From Paenibacillus polysaccharolyticus (GTDB lineage: Bacteria > Bacillota > Bacilli > Paenibacillales > Paenibacillaceae), in NCBI RefSeq assembly GCF_900102085.1, contig NZ_FMVM01000011.1, positions 184,250-248,249 of the forward strand: a stretch of 64,000 nt of DNA, read 5' to 3'. How positions within the stretch are numbered: position 1 is the stretch's first letter; each line of letters begins with the position of its first letter. Below are positions 45,011 to 54,517 of this stretch, one piece after another. A program made the position numbers and the translations under genes. The notes beneath the pieces were generated by a model. The model ran no database searches, was not told the DNA's origin, and saw only the letters and a list, made by a program, of their open reading frames with translations.

Positions 45011-47464
45011 ATGAGAGTATCGACAGATTGGCTGTCTGATTATATTGCCCTTGAAGGTGTAACCCCACAGGAGCTGGCAGAAAAAATCACCCGTGCAGGG
45101 ATCGAAATTGATGTTGTGGAGAACCGCAACCAAGGGGTAAACAAAGTTGTTGTTGGTTATGTGAAGAGCAAGGAGAAACATCCGGACGCTGATAAACTGA
45201 ATGTCTGTGTGATTGATGCAGGACAAGAGGAAGAGCTACAGATCGTATGTGGAGCGAAAAATGTGGATGCGGGTCAAAAAGTAGCGGTAGCCCTTGTTGG
45301 CGCAAAGCTTCCAGGCGGGCTGGATATTAAAAAAGCGAAGCTGCGCGGCGTTGTATCGCTTGGTATGATCTGTTCGGCCAAGGAGCTTGGCATGAACGAC
45401 AAATTGCTACCTAAAGAGCAACAGGAAGGTATTCTTGTTCTGCCGGAAAACACAGAGATCGGTACGCCAATCAGCCAGGTGCTGGGTCTGGATGATCATG
45501 TGCTGGAGCTCGACTTGACGCCGAACCGTTCCGACGCCTTGAGTATGCGCGGTGCGGCATACGAAGTGGGTGCGATCCTGGGACGCGAAGTGACGTTACC
45601 GAACCCGAAAGATCAACTGGTTGAAGCTGGTGATGAAGCGGCTAACCATATTTCTGTAGAGATCAAAGCCCAGGAGCAATGTAGCCATTATGCGGCTCGT
45701 TATGTGACTGAAATCAAGCTGGGGGCTTCCCCGCTCTGGATGCAGAACCGTCTCATGGCAGCAGGCGTACGTCCGATTAACAATATCGTGGATATTACGA
45801 ATTATGTCATGCTTGAATATGGGCAACCGCTGCATGCGTTTGATGCAGATAAGCTGGAGAACGGCCGCATTGAAGTGCGTATGGCACATGAAGGCGAAAC
45901 GATTGTGACGTTGGATGGACAGGAGCGTAAGCTGGAACCGCATATGCTGCTTATTACCGATGGCGTGAAACCTGTTGCCATCGCCGGGGTTATGGGTGGT
46001 GAAAATTCCGAGGTATCGGAAGGCACCGTGAATCTGCTCTTGGAGTCCGCCAAGTTTGATGGCGGAACGGTTCGGAAGACGTCGCGCCAACTGGGGCTAC
46101 GTTCCGAAGCAAGCTTGCGTTTTGAAAAAGAAGTAGACCCGGGTGCTGTAATTACGGCTCTGGATCGTGCGGCTGAACTCATTCAGCGTTATGCATCAGG
46201 CCAAGTACATCAAGGGATTGTGCAGGCTGGGGCTGAAGCTTCCGAGAAACGTGTCATTCAAATGTCTCTGAACAGACTTAATCGTTATTTGGGAACGGAT
46301 CTTTCTCTGCTTGAGGTGAAAACAATCTTTGCCCGGTTGCACTTTGCATGTGGTGATGCGGAGCAGGGTGTTCTCGATGTGGAAGTGCCTACTCGCAGAG
46401 GGGATATCACGATAGATGTGGATCTGTTCGAAGAGGTTGCCCGTCTATACGGGTACGACAACATTCCAACAACGTGGATTGAGGGCCCGACTACACCAGG
46501 AGCATATACCCGTCCTCAAGCCATTCGTCGTACGATCCGTGGGTTGATGTCTGGTAGCGGCTGGCAGGAAATGATCAGTTATTCCTTTGTTCATCCGGAC
46601 AAATCAGTGCTGTTCCCTGCGCTGACCCAAGGAAGCAAAGCGGTTAAGCTGGCTATGCCGATGAGTGAAGATCGTAGTGTGTTGCGTACGAGTATTTTGC
46701 CGCAGATGCTGGATGCTGCTGTATACAACATGAATCGGAAGCAGGATTCGCTTGCTGTGTTTGAAGTAGGCAGTGTTTTCTTCACGGAGGAAGAGAAGCT
46801 GACGAAGCAACCGCATGAAATTCCGGTACTCTCCATGTTGCTTACGGGTGACCGTGTAGCGCAACAATGGAATGTAGGAGCAGAGAAAGTGGACTTCTTT
46901 GACATCAAAGGTGCACTTGAGAACTTGTTTGCTTATTTGGGGCTTGAGCAGCGGATTCGCTTCGTGGCGAACAGTCCGGAAGGATTCCATCCAGGGCGTT
47001 CTGCCTCCATCTATCTGGATGGCAAAGATGGAAGTGAAGGCACATTGATCGGTACTCTCGGTCAGTTGCATCCAGAACTACAGCAACAATATGATCTGAA
47101 TGATGTTTATGTTGCTGAAATTGCTCTTGAAGCGATATATCAGGAAGCAGATGCGAATATTCGTTATCGTGAGCTTCCGCGCTTCCCGGCAGTAGAGCGG
47201 GATATTGCTGTGGTGGTAAACAAGAATATCGAAGCTGGCGACATGCTCCGTACCATCCGTGAATGTGCGGGTGAACTGTTGCAGAACGTACAGGTATTTG
47301 ACGTATTCACAGGCAGCAAGCTGGGTGAAGACAAGAAAAGTGTGGCCATGGCTCTGGTATACCGAAACCGTGAACGCACGTTGACAGACGAGGAAGTTAC
47401 CGAAGCTCATGCGCGGGTAGTAACACGTTTGGAAGAGCAATTCAACGCAGAACTGCGCAAATAA
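45011..47464 (+). CDS. pheT: phenylalanyl-tRNA synthetase beta subunit
   Basis: An 817-residue beta subunit with an N-terminal EMAP-II-type tRNA-binding domain (about 40-155), B3/B4 editing domain (about 210-380), B5 domain (about 410-480) and a catalytic-like core. The C-terminus is an FDX-ACB domain (RFPAVERDIAVVVNKNIEAG near residue 725). It edits mis-charged Tyr-tRNA-Phe and binds tRNA. Length is standard (about 800-820). It forms an operon with pheS and ends at a strong terminator. Confidence 0.97.
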   Translation: MRVSTDWLSDYIALEGVTPQELAEKITRAGIEIDVVENRNQGVNKVVVGYVKSKEKHPDADKLNVCVIDAGQEEELQIVCGAKNVDAGQKVAVALVGAKLPGGLDIKKAKLRGVVSLGMICSAKELGMNDKLLPKEQQEGILVLPENTEIGTPISQVLGLDDHVLELDLTPNRSDALSMRGAAYEVGAILGREVTLPNPKDQLVEAGDEAANHISVEIKAQEQCSHYAARYVTEIKLGASPLWMQNRLMAAGVRPINNIVDITNYVMLEYGQPLHAFDADKLENGRIEVRMAHEGETIVTLDGQERKLEPHMLLITDGVKPVAIAGVMGGENSEVSEGTVNLLLESAKFDGGTVRKTSRQLGLRSEASLRFEKEVDPGAVITALDRAAELIQRYASGQVHQGIVQAGAEASEKRVIQMSLNRLNRYLGTDLSLLEVKTIFARLHFACGDAEQGVLDVEVPTRRGDITIDVDLFEEVARLYGYDNIPTTWIEGPTTPGAYTRPQAIRRTIRGLMSGSGWQEMISYSFVHPDKSVLFPALTQGSKAVKLAMPMSEDRSVLRTSILPQMLDAAVYNMNRKQDSLAVFEVGSVFFTEEEKLTKQPHEIPVLSMLLTGDRVAQQWNVGAEKVDFFDIKGALENLFAYLGLEQRIRFVANSPEGFHPGRSASIYLDGKDGSEGTLIGTLGQLHPELQQQYDLNDVYVAEIALEAIYQEADANIRYRELPRFPAVERDIAVVVNKNIEAGDMLRTIRECAGELLQNVQVFDVFTGSKLGEDKKSVAMALVYRNRERTLTDEEVTEAHARVVTRLEEQFNAELRK

Positions 47465-47508
47465 GACAGAAGTCAATTTTTTGAACAAAGATTAGCAGGA
47501 ATTGCTCG

Positions 47509-47554
47509 AAGTCACATCGAATCCTTAGCAATAGAGGATCGATGTGACTTTTTT
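47509..47554 (+). terminator. intrinsic terminator of pheST
   Basis: AAGTCACATCGA / TCGATGTGACTT stem with an inner ATCCT/AGGAT pairing, then a T-run. Confidence 0.9.
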
Positions 47555-47602
47555 GTCATTACAGCTTAGAATCAACATACAGACTTGAAGGAGGGCACAA
47601 CT

Positions 47603-50407
47603 GTGACTACACCTGATCGTACACGCGTCACCGTAGAGATCTACGGGACTTCCTATAAACTGGTCGGCAGCAGTGCCGATTATATGAAACAAGTAGCTAA
47701 TCTGGTAGATGAGCGTATGAGCGCCATCTCCAAAAGTCATTCCCGTTTGGACACGCCGCGTATTGCTGTACTTGCGGCCGTACATATGGCTGAGCAGTCT
47801 CTTCAGACGCAGGAGATCCAAAATGAGCTCAAGATGCTCACGGGAGAACGTACAGAACTTCGAAATGAATTGAACCGATTAAACGCCATTCAGAGCGAAC
47901 ACCAAAAAGAATTGCAACAGCGAGATCAGTCTCTCGCTGAGGTTCGTCAGCAGAAGATTGAGGCGGAGCAGGCTTTGCAAAAGCTCACCGCAGACAAGCA
48001 GGCTGAAATCTCCAAACTGAATGCGATGTTGGAGCAAGAGCGCAGCCAAATGAAGGATCAGATCCAGAAGATGCAAGCGCAAGCCGCGGCACAACTCAAA
48101 GAGGCAGAAGTGAAAGCTAATACACGTGTAAAGGAAGCAGAGGAAAAGGCAGCAAACCAACTCAAACAAGTACAGGCTCAATCTGCGTCGCAACTTAAAG
48201 AAGCACAGAACCGTGCGGCAGCTGAGCTACAGCAGGTGCGGGCCAAAGCCGCAACTGAGTACAAGGAGTTGCAGGAAAGAACTGCGGCACAATTGAAGGA
48301 AGTAGAAAGCAAGGCAGTAGCAGAGCGCCAAAAACTGCAGGTTCAGGCGGCAGAGCAGGTACAAGCGGCCAAAGAAGAGGCAGAAGCTGCGATCCTCTCT
48401 GAACTGGAACAGGCTGAAGTCAAATTGAGACAGGTGCAGGAGGAGGCAACCCTCCAATACAGCGAACTTGAAAATCAAATGAAGCAACGTCTGGAGCAAG
48501 CCGAGCAGAATGCACAGAAGCAGGCGGATGCGTTCCAAGCACAAGCGAAACAAGAGCGTGAAGCATGGATTGCTGAAGCTGAACATAAGCATCAGGCTAC
48601 ACTGGAGCAATTGCAGGCTGAGTTTAAAGCTCTTTCCGAGCAATCCGAACTGGAATGGATGGAGAAAGAGGCATTTTATGAAGAACAATTGAAAGAAGAG
48701 CAGGAAGCAGCGGCTACCCGTACAGCTGAGGCAACGGCTGCGGCTGAAGAAACGCTACAGCAGGAGCGGAGTAAACTGGCTCGTCAGTTGCAGGAAGAAC
48801 GCACTCAGGCAAATGCTCGCATAACGGAGATCAATGAACAACTGGGAGAGGTTCGGAGTCAGCTTCAACATGCGCAGGAAGTGGTGTCTGAGCAAGAACA
48901 GTTGCTTCAAGCGGAACGTACCCATGTGGAGTCGTTGCAACAGGAGCACGAGATCCGTATTCAGGATCAGGAGACTCAGACACGTCGAATTGCGGAGCTT
49001 CAGCAGCAATTGGAGCAATTGAGAGGAGACAGCAATGATCTGCAAAACAAACTTCGTGAAACGGAGCAGTCGTTGAAACAGACACAGGACTCTCAGCAAC
49101 AGTTGCAAGATCTGTATAATGAAGCAGTGGATCGTGAAACAGCGCTCACAGCTCAACTGCGTAAACTCCAGGAACAACATACCCAGCTTGAACAGGATGC
49201 GCAGCATTTGCTTGAAGCAGAAGCGAAGTCAGAAGAAGAACAGCGCAGATTGCACAAGGTGCTTGAGCAGGCACATGCGGCTGTACGTACATTGCAAAAT
49301 GAGATCACAACACTAACGGAGAGTGAACAATCCTGGAAAGATCTTGCTGAACAGCGACTCGCCGATATTGGCGATTTGGAGAATCAGATTCTCGAAGCGG
49401 CCGATCAGAATGAAACGCTGGAGGCTGGTGTACAGTCCTTACATGATGAACTTTCCGTTGTAAAGGAAGAAGCACGTCTCTACAATGAAGAGGCTGTTCG
49501 TTATGAGAAAGAAAACGAGGTCCTGGAAGAAAAACTCAAGCAATTGGATGAGGAATTACAAGGCACACGCCGTGAACTAAATGATAATCATGAGGAGTTA
49601 GCTGATACTCGCGATGAATTGCATAGTGCCCAAGAGGAATTAAGCCGTTTGCAAGAACAATACAAGCAGATCCGTAACGATTATAGTGATGCTCTCCAAC
49701 GAGAAGAAAATGCTGGTTCTCTAATGAGTGAACTCGAAGCGGAGAAGAATGCGCTGGAGCAATCGCTGAACGAAGCAAGGCAGTCCGCTGAGCAGCTTGC
49801 CAAGCGTTATACAGAGCAAGCGAATCAACTCGCGCAGACGGAAGAGGAAGCTCTCGAATGGCAAATTAAACATGAGGATCTGTCGGCCAACCAGGCGGAA
49901 CTGTCTTCTCGTATCCAGCAACTGATGACACGTGAAGAAGAGCTTCGCTCACAGTTGGAACAGGCAACTCAGTCGGCAGAACAGAACGAACAGGTATGGA
50001 AGCTACGTGCTGACGAATGGGCGGAGCAGGAGCAGGCATGGCAGGATCGCTGGACAGCGCTGGAGAGTGAATTGACAGCGTGGCAACGAGAGAGTGCAGC
50101 GAGTTCCGAGAAGCTGGAAGAACTGGTACAAGAACGAGACCAGTTGCTCAGGGAACGTTCACAGCGGGAACAGCATCAAGTGGAGGTTGATGAGGAGAAG
50201 CAGATCATGGAGAATGAACTGCGAGAAATAAGTGAACGTTATGAACTGGCGGCAAACCAGCTTCGGTTGATGCAGGTTGAGCGGGAGATGGAACAAGAAA
50301 AGGCGGAGCAACTGAATACGGAATATCGTCAGTTGCATGATGAATATACGAAGTTACAGACGGAATATAACGAATGGATTGAATTGATTGAGCAGGATCA
50401 GACGTAA
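47603..50407 (+). CDS. ZapA-domain protein fused to a giant coiled coil
   Basis: A 934-residue protein. Residues 1-85 match ZapA (VTVEIYGTSYKLVGSSADYM, then LDTPRIAVLAAVHMAEQ), the FtsZ-ring bundling factor, normally about 85-100 residues. The rest is continuous predicted coiled coil, very rich in Gln, Glu, Ala and Leu, without membrane or globular domains. Residues about 161-259 form nine 11-residue repeats. GTG at 47603 is chosen because AAGGAGGG lies 6 nt upstream. The position after pheT and before mutS2 is the zapA position in Bacillus. I infer a Z-ring crosslinker or spacer; the function of the coiled coil is unknown. Confidence 0.85.
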   Translation: MTTPDRTRVTVEIYGTSYKLVGSSADYMKQVANLVDERMSAISKSHSRLDTPRIAVLAAVHMAEQSLQTQEIQNELKMLTGERTELRNELNRLNAIQSEHQKELQQRDQSLAEVRQQKIEAEQALQKLTADKQAEISKLNAMLEQERSQMKDQIQKMQAQAAAQLKEAEVKANTRVKEAEEKAANQLKQVQAQSASQLKEAQNRAAAELQQVRAKAATEYKELQERTAAQLKEVESKAVAERQKLQVQAAEQVQAAKEEAEAAILSELEQAEVKLRQVQEEATLQYSELENQMKQRLEQAEQNAQKQADAFQAQAKQEREAWIAEAEHKHQATLEQLQAEFKALSEQSELEWMEKEAFYEEQLKEEQEAAATRTAEATAAAEETLQQERSKLARQLQEERTQANARITEINEQLGEVRSQLQHAQEVVSEQEQLLQAERTHVESLQQEHEIRIQDQETQTRRIAELQQQLEQLRGDSNDLQNKLRETEQSLKQTQDSQQQLQDLYNEAVDRETALTAQLRKLQEQHTQLEQDAQHLLEAEAKSEEEQRRLHKVLEQAHAAVRTLQNEITTLTESEQSWKDLAEQRLADIGDLENQILEAADQNETLEAGVQSLHDELSVVKEEARLYNEEAVRYEKENEVLEEKLKQLDEELQGTRRELNDNHEELADTRDELHSAQEELSRLQEQYKQIRNDYSDALQREENAGSLMSELEAEKNALEQSLNEARQSAEQLAKRYTEQANQLAQTEEEALEWQIKHEDLSANQAELSSRIQQLMTREEELRSQLEQATQSAEQNEQVWKLRADEWAEQEQAWQDRWTALESELTAWQRESAASSEKLEELVQERDQLLRERSQREQHQVEVDEEKQIMENELREISERYELAANQLRLMQVEREMEQEKAEQLNTEYRQLHDEYTKLQTEYNEWIELIEQDQT
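48083..48379 (+). repeat. nine degenerate 33-bp repeats inside the ZapA fusion gene
   Basis: Each unit encodes 11 residues close to AAAQLKEAQxK (for example AANQLKQVQAQ, SASQLKEAQNR, AAAELQQVRAK). Eleven-residue periodicity is that of hendecad, slightly right-handed coiled coils. The repeats are degenerate in DNA, so this is an old protein repeat, not a recent slippage array. Confidence 0.8.
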
Positions 50408-50470
50408 CGAATGACTCTTTTCGTCGATGTGCTGACCAGCGAACTCTTGCATAATTTGTTATAATACACA

Positions 50471-50498
50471 AAGAGCTCCCGTCGCTACGGGGGCTCTT
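50471..50498. terminator. bidirectional intrinsic terminator
   Basis: AAGAGCTCCCGT / ACGGGGGCTCTT with a 4-nt loop, between the converging ZapA fusion and cupredoxin genes. Confidence 0.8.
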
Positions 50499-50509
50499 GT
50501 CTTGAAGTG

Positions 50510-50878
50510 TTATTCTTCTACTATAATTTTGGAGATCATGCTACTGTGTCCAGAACCACAAAAAACGGAACATGACATTTCGAACTCGCCGACTTTTTCG
50601 GGGACAATGACTTTGGAACTTTTTTGAGTGTCTAACCGAAGATTGAACTCAGGCACGAGCAAACCGTGATTTCCGTTGACGTTTTCATAAACAATCTTCA
50701 CAGGCACACCTTTTTTGAGTCGATATTCGGGTTGATCGAATTCGTAGTTGCTTGCCTTGATCACCAGTTGTTCGCTGGCTGTAATCTCTGGCTCGGATGC
50801 TGAATCTTTGGGACTACCGCATGCAGCAAGAACAAGAATTAACATACACGCGGCAAGCCATGTTATACCTTTCTTCAT
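50510..50878 (-). CDS. CuA-type cupredoxin lipoprotein (cytochrome oxidase subunit II-like domain)
   Basis: A 122-residue exported lipoprotein. The signal peptide ends in lipobox LAAC. The mature domain is a cupredoxin fold ending in CSVFCGSGHSSM, the two-Cys, His, Met set of the CuA site in oxidase subunit II; a further His occurs in NGNHGLL. The usual Glu between the cysteines is Val, but that ligand acts through its backbone. There are no membrane helices and no oxidase genes nearby. It may be an electron-transfer or copper-handling protein. The second ATG is chosen for GGAGG spacing. Confidence 0.8.
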   Translation of the reverse strand: MKKGITWLAACMLILVLAACGSPKDSASEPEITASEQLVIKASNYEFDQPEYRLKKGVPVKIVYENVNGNHGLLVPEFNLRLDTQKSSKVIVPEKVGEFEMSCSVFCGSGHSSMISKIIVEE

Positions 50879-51019
50879 CATGTACCTCCTTCAGACGTGT
50901 GGGATGGATAAAATTTGAATGATTTCTCAAGTCATCATACCGCAATCTGGCGATGCCTGTACATGTGGGGTATGTCGTTTTATTGAAATTTATCGATAGT
51001 TGCTGATCACTTGATGTGC

Positions 51020-51061
51020 AAAAAGAAAAACCTCTTCAGGCCAACGGCCTTCCGAGGTTTA
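51020..51061 (-). terminator. intrinsic terminator of the YvlD-like gene
   Basis: On the minus strand AAACCTC / GAGGTTT encloses GGCC / GGCC, followed by TTTTTCTTTTT. Confidence 0.85.
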
Positions 51062-51100
51062 GGTGTCTTGTTAGAGCGCTAGCAGAATGACAGTCAGTCT

Positions 51101-51460
51101 TTAGCTTTTGGAGCTTCGTCCGGCATCAAACGGTGTGGATACCGGGATGAAGAGATCGATAATCCCGATGACCAATGCGGCAAGAATGGCACCGAGCAGG
51201 CTGACCTCAACGTGATCAACCACATATTGACCCAGCCAAATGACCAGTGCACTTACGATAAAGCCGACGATTCCCCGGCCAAAAGGATTCACTCTTTTGC
51301 CAAAGATGCCTTCAACGATCCAGCCCAGCAAGGCAATGACCAATGCAAGCATCAGTGCGCTCCAGAAACCACCAACGGCGAAACCGGGAACGATCCAGCT
51401 TACAACCATTAAGACGATAGCTGCAATAATAAATCGTACGACATGGCCCAGAAAATTCAT
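51101..51460 (-). CDS. phage-holin-4-superfamily / YvlD-like membrane protein
   Basis: A 119-residue membrane protein with four helices: about 5-25, 28-50, 62-82 and 86-108. Short loops contain GKRVNPFGRG between helices 2 and 3. The layout is that of YvlD-like proteins, often annotated as phage holin family but widespread in chromosomes and linked to envelope stress. No endolysin or phage gene is near, so a holin role is unlikely. ATG behind GGAGGTAACC. Monocistronic. Confidence 0.8.
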   Translation of the reverse strand: MNFLGHVVRFIIAAIVLMVVSWIVPGFAVGGFWSALMLALVIALLGWIVEGIFGKRVNPFGRGIVGFIVSALVIWLGQYVVDHVEVSLLGAILAALVIGIIDLFIPVSTPFDAGRSSKS

Positions 51461-51653
51461 AGGGGTTACCTCCTTTGTTCAGATTGGATTGGGCATAAAC
51501 ATGGGAACTCTAAGGGAGTAAAATGAATAGCACAATCCTGACACATGTAGTTTGTGGCGTCATACCCCAAGTTATGTGTGGAAGGATTCGTTAAATAGCG
51601 CAACAACGTTTCTTTCGTTATAATACAGGTATAGTTTGGAAGGAGTTGTACAC

Positions 51654-54020
51654 TTGGACACGAAAATATTACACACATTAGAATATCGCAAAATTCTAAA
51701 TACATTGATTGGCTTTGCTCAAACGTCAATGGGCAAGAAAAAAGCGGAGCAACTTGAACCGAATAGTGATCTTGAAGAAGTAAAACGTTTACTTCAACAA
51801 ACGGATGAAGCTTTCACCTTTGAGCGTCTCAAAGGTTCCCCATCATTTGGCGGGATTGTAGACATCACGGCTTCAGTAAAACGTGCTGAGATTGGAGGCA
51901 CCCTGAACCCGCATGAACTGCTGGGTATTTCCACAACGACACATGCGGCCAGACGATTGAAACGTCAGATTGCAACGCTGCATGAGGACGAGCCGATAGC
52001 ATCGCTCTTCTATATCAGTGACCAGTTGTCCGAGCAGAAGGAGCTTGAAGATGCGATCCGTATCTGTATTGATGATAATGCGGAGGTTGCAGATAGTGCG
52101 AGTGTAACGCTGGCACAGATTCGCCGTGAACTGCGCGGGGGAGAAGCACGGATTCGGGAAAAGCTGGATTCAATGATTCGTTCATCTACGGTATCCAAAA
52201 TGTTGCAAGATCAGCTCATTACGATTCGTGGGGATCGATTTGTGATTCCGGTCAAAGCAGAGTACCGCTCTTATTTCGGCGGCATTGTTCATGATCAGTC
52301 TGGTTCAGGAGCGACTCTATTTATTGAGCCGGAATCCATCGTGGCTATGAACAATAAATTACGCGAAACCCGGATTCGGGAAGAACGTGAGATTGAGATT
52401 ATTTTGCAAAAATTGACGGCCCATGTCAGTGAGCAGGGTGAGTGGCTGTTATATGATGTCGATTTGCTGGCATCGCTTGATTTTATTTTTGCCAAAGCAC
52501 GTTTAGCCCGTGAACTCAAAGCAACTCTGCCTCGGATGAATGATCGGGGTTTCCTGAAGCTGAAAAAAGGACGTCATCCGCTGATTCCGATTGAACATGT
52601 CGTTCCAATTGATGTAGAGCTGGGCAACGACTACACCTCTATTATCGTGACTGGACCGAATACGGGTGGTAAAACGGTAACGTTGAAAACCATCGGTCTA
52701 TTAAGTTTGATGGCGATGTCGGGATTGTTTGTTCCAGCCGAAGACGGCAGTCAGCTATGTGTCTTTGATGCGATCTATGCCGACATTGGTGATGAGCAGA
52801 GTATCGAGCAGAATCTGAGTACGTTCTCTAGCCATATGACCAACATCATTCGTATTTTGAAAAATATGACGCCGAAAAGTCTCATCCTGTTGGATGAACT
52901 TGGAGCAGGGACAGATCCGGCAGAAGGTTCTGCGCTCGCCATCTCCATGCTGGAGCATATGCACCAGACAGGTTGCCGCATGGTGGCAACGACTCACTAT
53001 AGTGAGTTGAAAGCTTATGCGTACGAGCGTAAAGGCGTTATTAACGCCAGTATGGAATTTGATATTAATACACTGAGTCCAACATACCGTTTGCTTGTCG
53101 GTGTACCGGGACGGAGTAACGCTTTTGCGATTGCAGAGCGCTTGGGGCTTCCGGGTTACATTCTGGATTATGCACGCGGTGAAGTGAAAGAAGAAGATCA
53201 GCGGATTGAACACATGATCGCTTCGCTCGAAGAGAACCGTCTAACAGCTGAACAAGAGCGCCAGAAAGCGGAAACGCTTCGTCAGGATATGGAGAAATTG
53301 CGCAGTCGCCATCAAGCCGAGCTGGAAAAGCTGGAACAACAGCGTGACCGCCGGATTGAAAAAGCGGAGGAAGATGCGCGTAGCATTGTAGATAAGGCCC
53401 GTGCAGAAGCAGAGAAAATTATTGCGGATCTTCGTCAGCTGGCCCTGGAAGAGGGGGCTTCTGTCAAGGAGCATAAATTGATCGCTGCTCGTAAGCAGCT
53501 GGATGAAGCAGAACCGGAAAAACGTAAAAAAACGGTGAAAAAGACAGCCGCTCCGAAAGCACGTGCGATTGGACCAGGTGATGAAGTTCTGGTTTATAGT
53601 CTGAATCAGAAGGGGCATGTCGTGGAGATGGCAGGCAACAAGGATGCTGTGGTACAGCTCGGCATTATGAAAATGAAGGTGTCGCTGGATGATTTGGAGT
53701 TGCAACAGACAGCGTCGGCAACAAAACAGCCAAAGCAAAAACCAGTCACAGGCATGAAGCGTACCCGAGATGATAACGTGAAGAGTGAGTTGGATCTGCG
53801 GGGGGCTAACCTGGAAGAGGCGCTGATGGAAGCGGATCGTTTCATCGATGAAGCATTCCTTGCCAACTTGGGTCAAGTGTATATTATCCATGGTAAAGGT
53901 ACAGGAATTTTGCGTACGGGTATTCAGGATTACCTGCGGAAGCATAAACATATTAAAAGTTATCGTCTAGGCAATTACGGAGAGGGAGGCAACGGTGTAA
54001 CCGTCGCTGAACTTGAATAG
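51654..54020 (+). CDS. mutS2: endonuclease MutS2 / ribosome-splitting factor
   Basis: A 788-residue MutS-like ATPase without mismatch-recognition domains. The ATPase has Walker A TGPNTGGKTVTLKTIGLL near residue 330 and LLDELGAGTDPAEGSALAISML. A long coiled coil (about 520-640) leads to a KOW-like segment and the C-terminal Smr nuclease domain (LDLRGANLEEAL, IIHGKGTGILR). In B. subtilis MutS2 acts on collided ribosomes; older work proposed anti-recombination. The start is TTG at 51654 with AAGGAG about 9 nt upstream, matching the Bacillus N-terminus. Length is standard. Confidence 0.95.
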   Translation: MDTKILHTLEYRKILNTLIGFAQTSMGKKKAEQLEPNSDLEEVKRLLQQTDEAFTFERLKGSPSFGGIVDITASVKRAEIGGTLNPHELLGISTTTHAARRLKRQIATLHEDEPIASLFYISDQLSEQKELEDAIRICIDDNAEVADSASVTLAQIRRELRGGEARIREKLDSMIRSSTVSKMLQDQLITIRGDRFVIPVKAEYRSYFGGIVHDQSGSGATLFIEPESIVAMNNKLRETRIREEREIEIILQKLTAHVSEQGEWLLYDVDLLASLDFIFAKARLARELKATLPRMNDRGFLKLKKGRHPLIPIEHVVPIDVELGNDYTSIIVTGPNTGGKTVTLKTIGLLSLMAMSGLFVPAEDGSQLCVFDAIYADIGDEQSIEQNLSTFSSHMTNIIRILKNMTPKSLILLDELGAGTDPAEGSALAISMLEHMHQTGCRMVATTHYSELKAYAYERKGVINASMEFDINTLSPTYRLLVGVPGRSNAFAIAERLGLPGYILDYARGEVKEEDQRIEHMIASLEENRLTAEQERQKAETLRQDMEKLRSRHQAELEKLEQQRDRRIEKAEEDARSIVDKARAEAEKIIADLRQLALEEGASVKEHKLIAARKQLDEAEPEKRKKTVKKTAAPKARAIGPGDEVLVYSLNQKGHVVEMAGNKDAVVQLGIMKMKVSLDDLELQQTASATKQPKQKPVTGMKRTRDDNVKSELDLRGANLEEALMEADRFIDEAFLANLGQVYIIHGKGTGILRTGIQDYLRKHKHIKSYRLGNYGEGGNGVTVAELE

Positions 54021-54086
54021 CCTCAAGATGAATAAACATACTTGCTGTTCAGTCAAGTGGATAGCAGGTTCGGAAGGAGAATGGGA

Positions 54087-54506
54087 GTGAAAGAAGCGAT
54101 TGACGGACTGCTGTCTCATCCGCTCGGGATGGTCCTCGGTTTCTTCTCGGTTGCCATTATGGAGTTGCTTGTTTTTCTGGCATGTTTCGAACTGGTGACC
54201 AAATATAAATGCTGGACGGAGATCAAAAAAGGCAATGTGGCTGTGGCTATGGCTACAGGCGGGAAAATCTTTGGGATTTGCAACGTACTCCGTTTTTGCA
54301 TTCAAGCAAAATCTTCAGTATATGAAGCGATGACATGGTCATTTGTCGGGTTTGTTTTGTTGCTCATTGCTTATTTTTTGTTCGAGTTCCTGACGCCAGT
54401 GTTTTCAATTGACCGGGAGATTGAAGCAGATAACCGTGCAGTTGGATTAATATCCATGATCATTTCTGTCTCACTGTCCTTTGTTATTGGCGCAAGCATT
54501 GTCTAG
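54087..54506 (+). CDS. DUF350-family membrane protein
   Basis: A 139-residue protein with four membrane helices. The polar loop KCWTEIKKGNVAVAMATGGKIFGIC is typical of DUF350 (GN.A.A....G is the conserved core). GTG at 54087 has AAGGAG 7 nt upstream; the ATG at 54081 is too close to it. Function of the family is unknown. It follows mutS2 by 66 bp and precedes a tiny membrane peptide. Confidence 0.82.
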   Translation: MKEAIDGLLSHPLGMVLGFFSVAIMELLVFLACFELVTKYKCWTEIKKGNVAVAMATGGKIFGICNVLRFCIQAKSSVYEAMTWSFVGFVLLLIAYFLFEFLTPVFSIDREIEADNRAVGLISMIISVSLSFVIGASIV

Positions 54507-54517
54507 GGGGATCGATG

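Noticed and set aside
51101..51460. Prophage remnant based on the holin-like gene
   Set aside because: YvlD-like proteins are chromosomal; no endolysin, integrase or structural phage gene is near.
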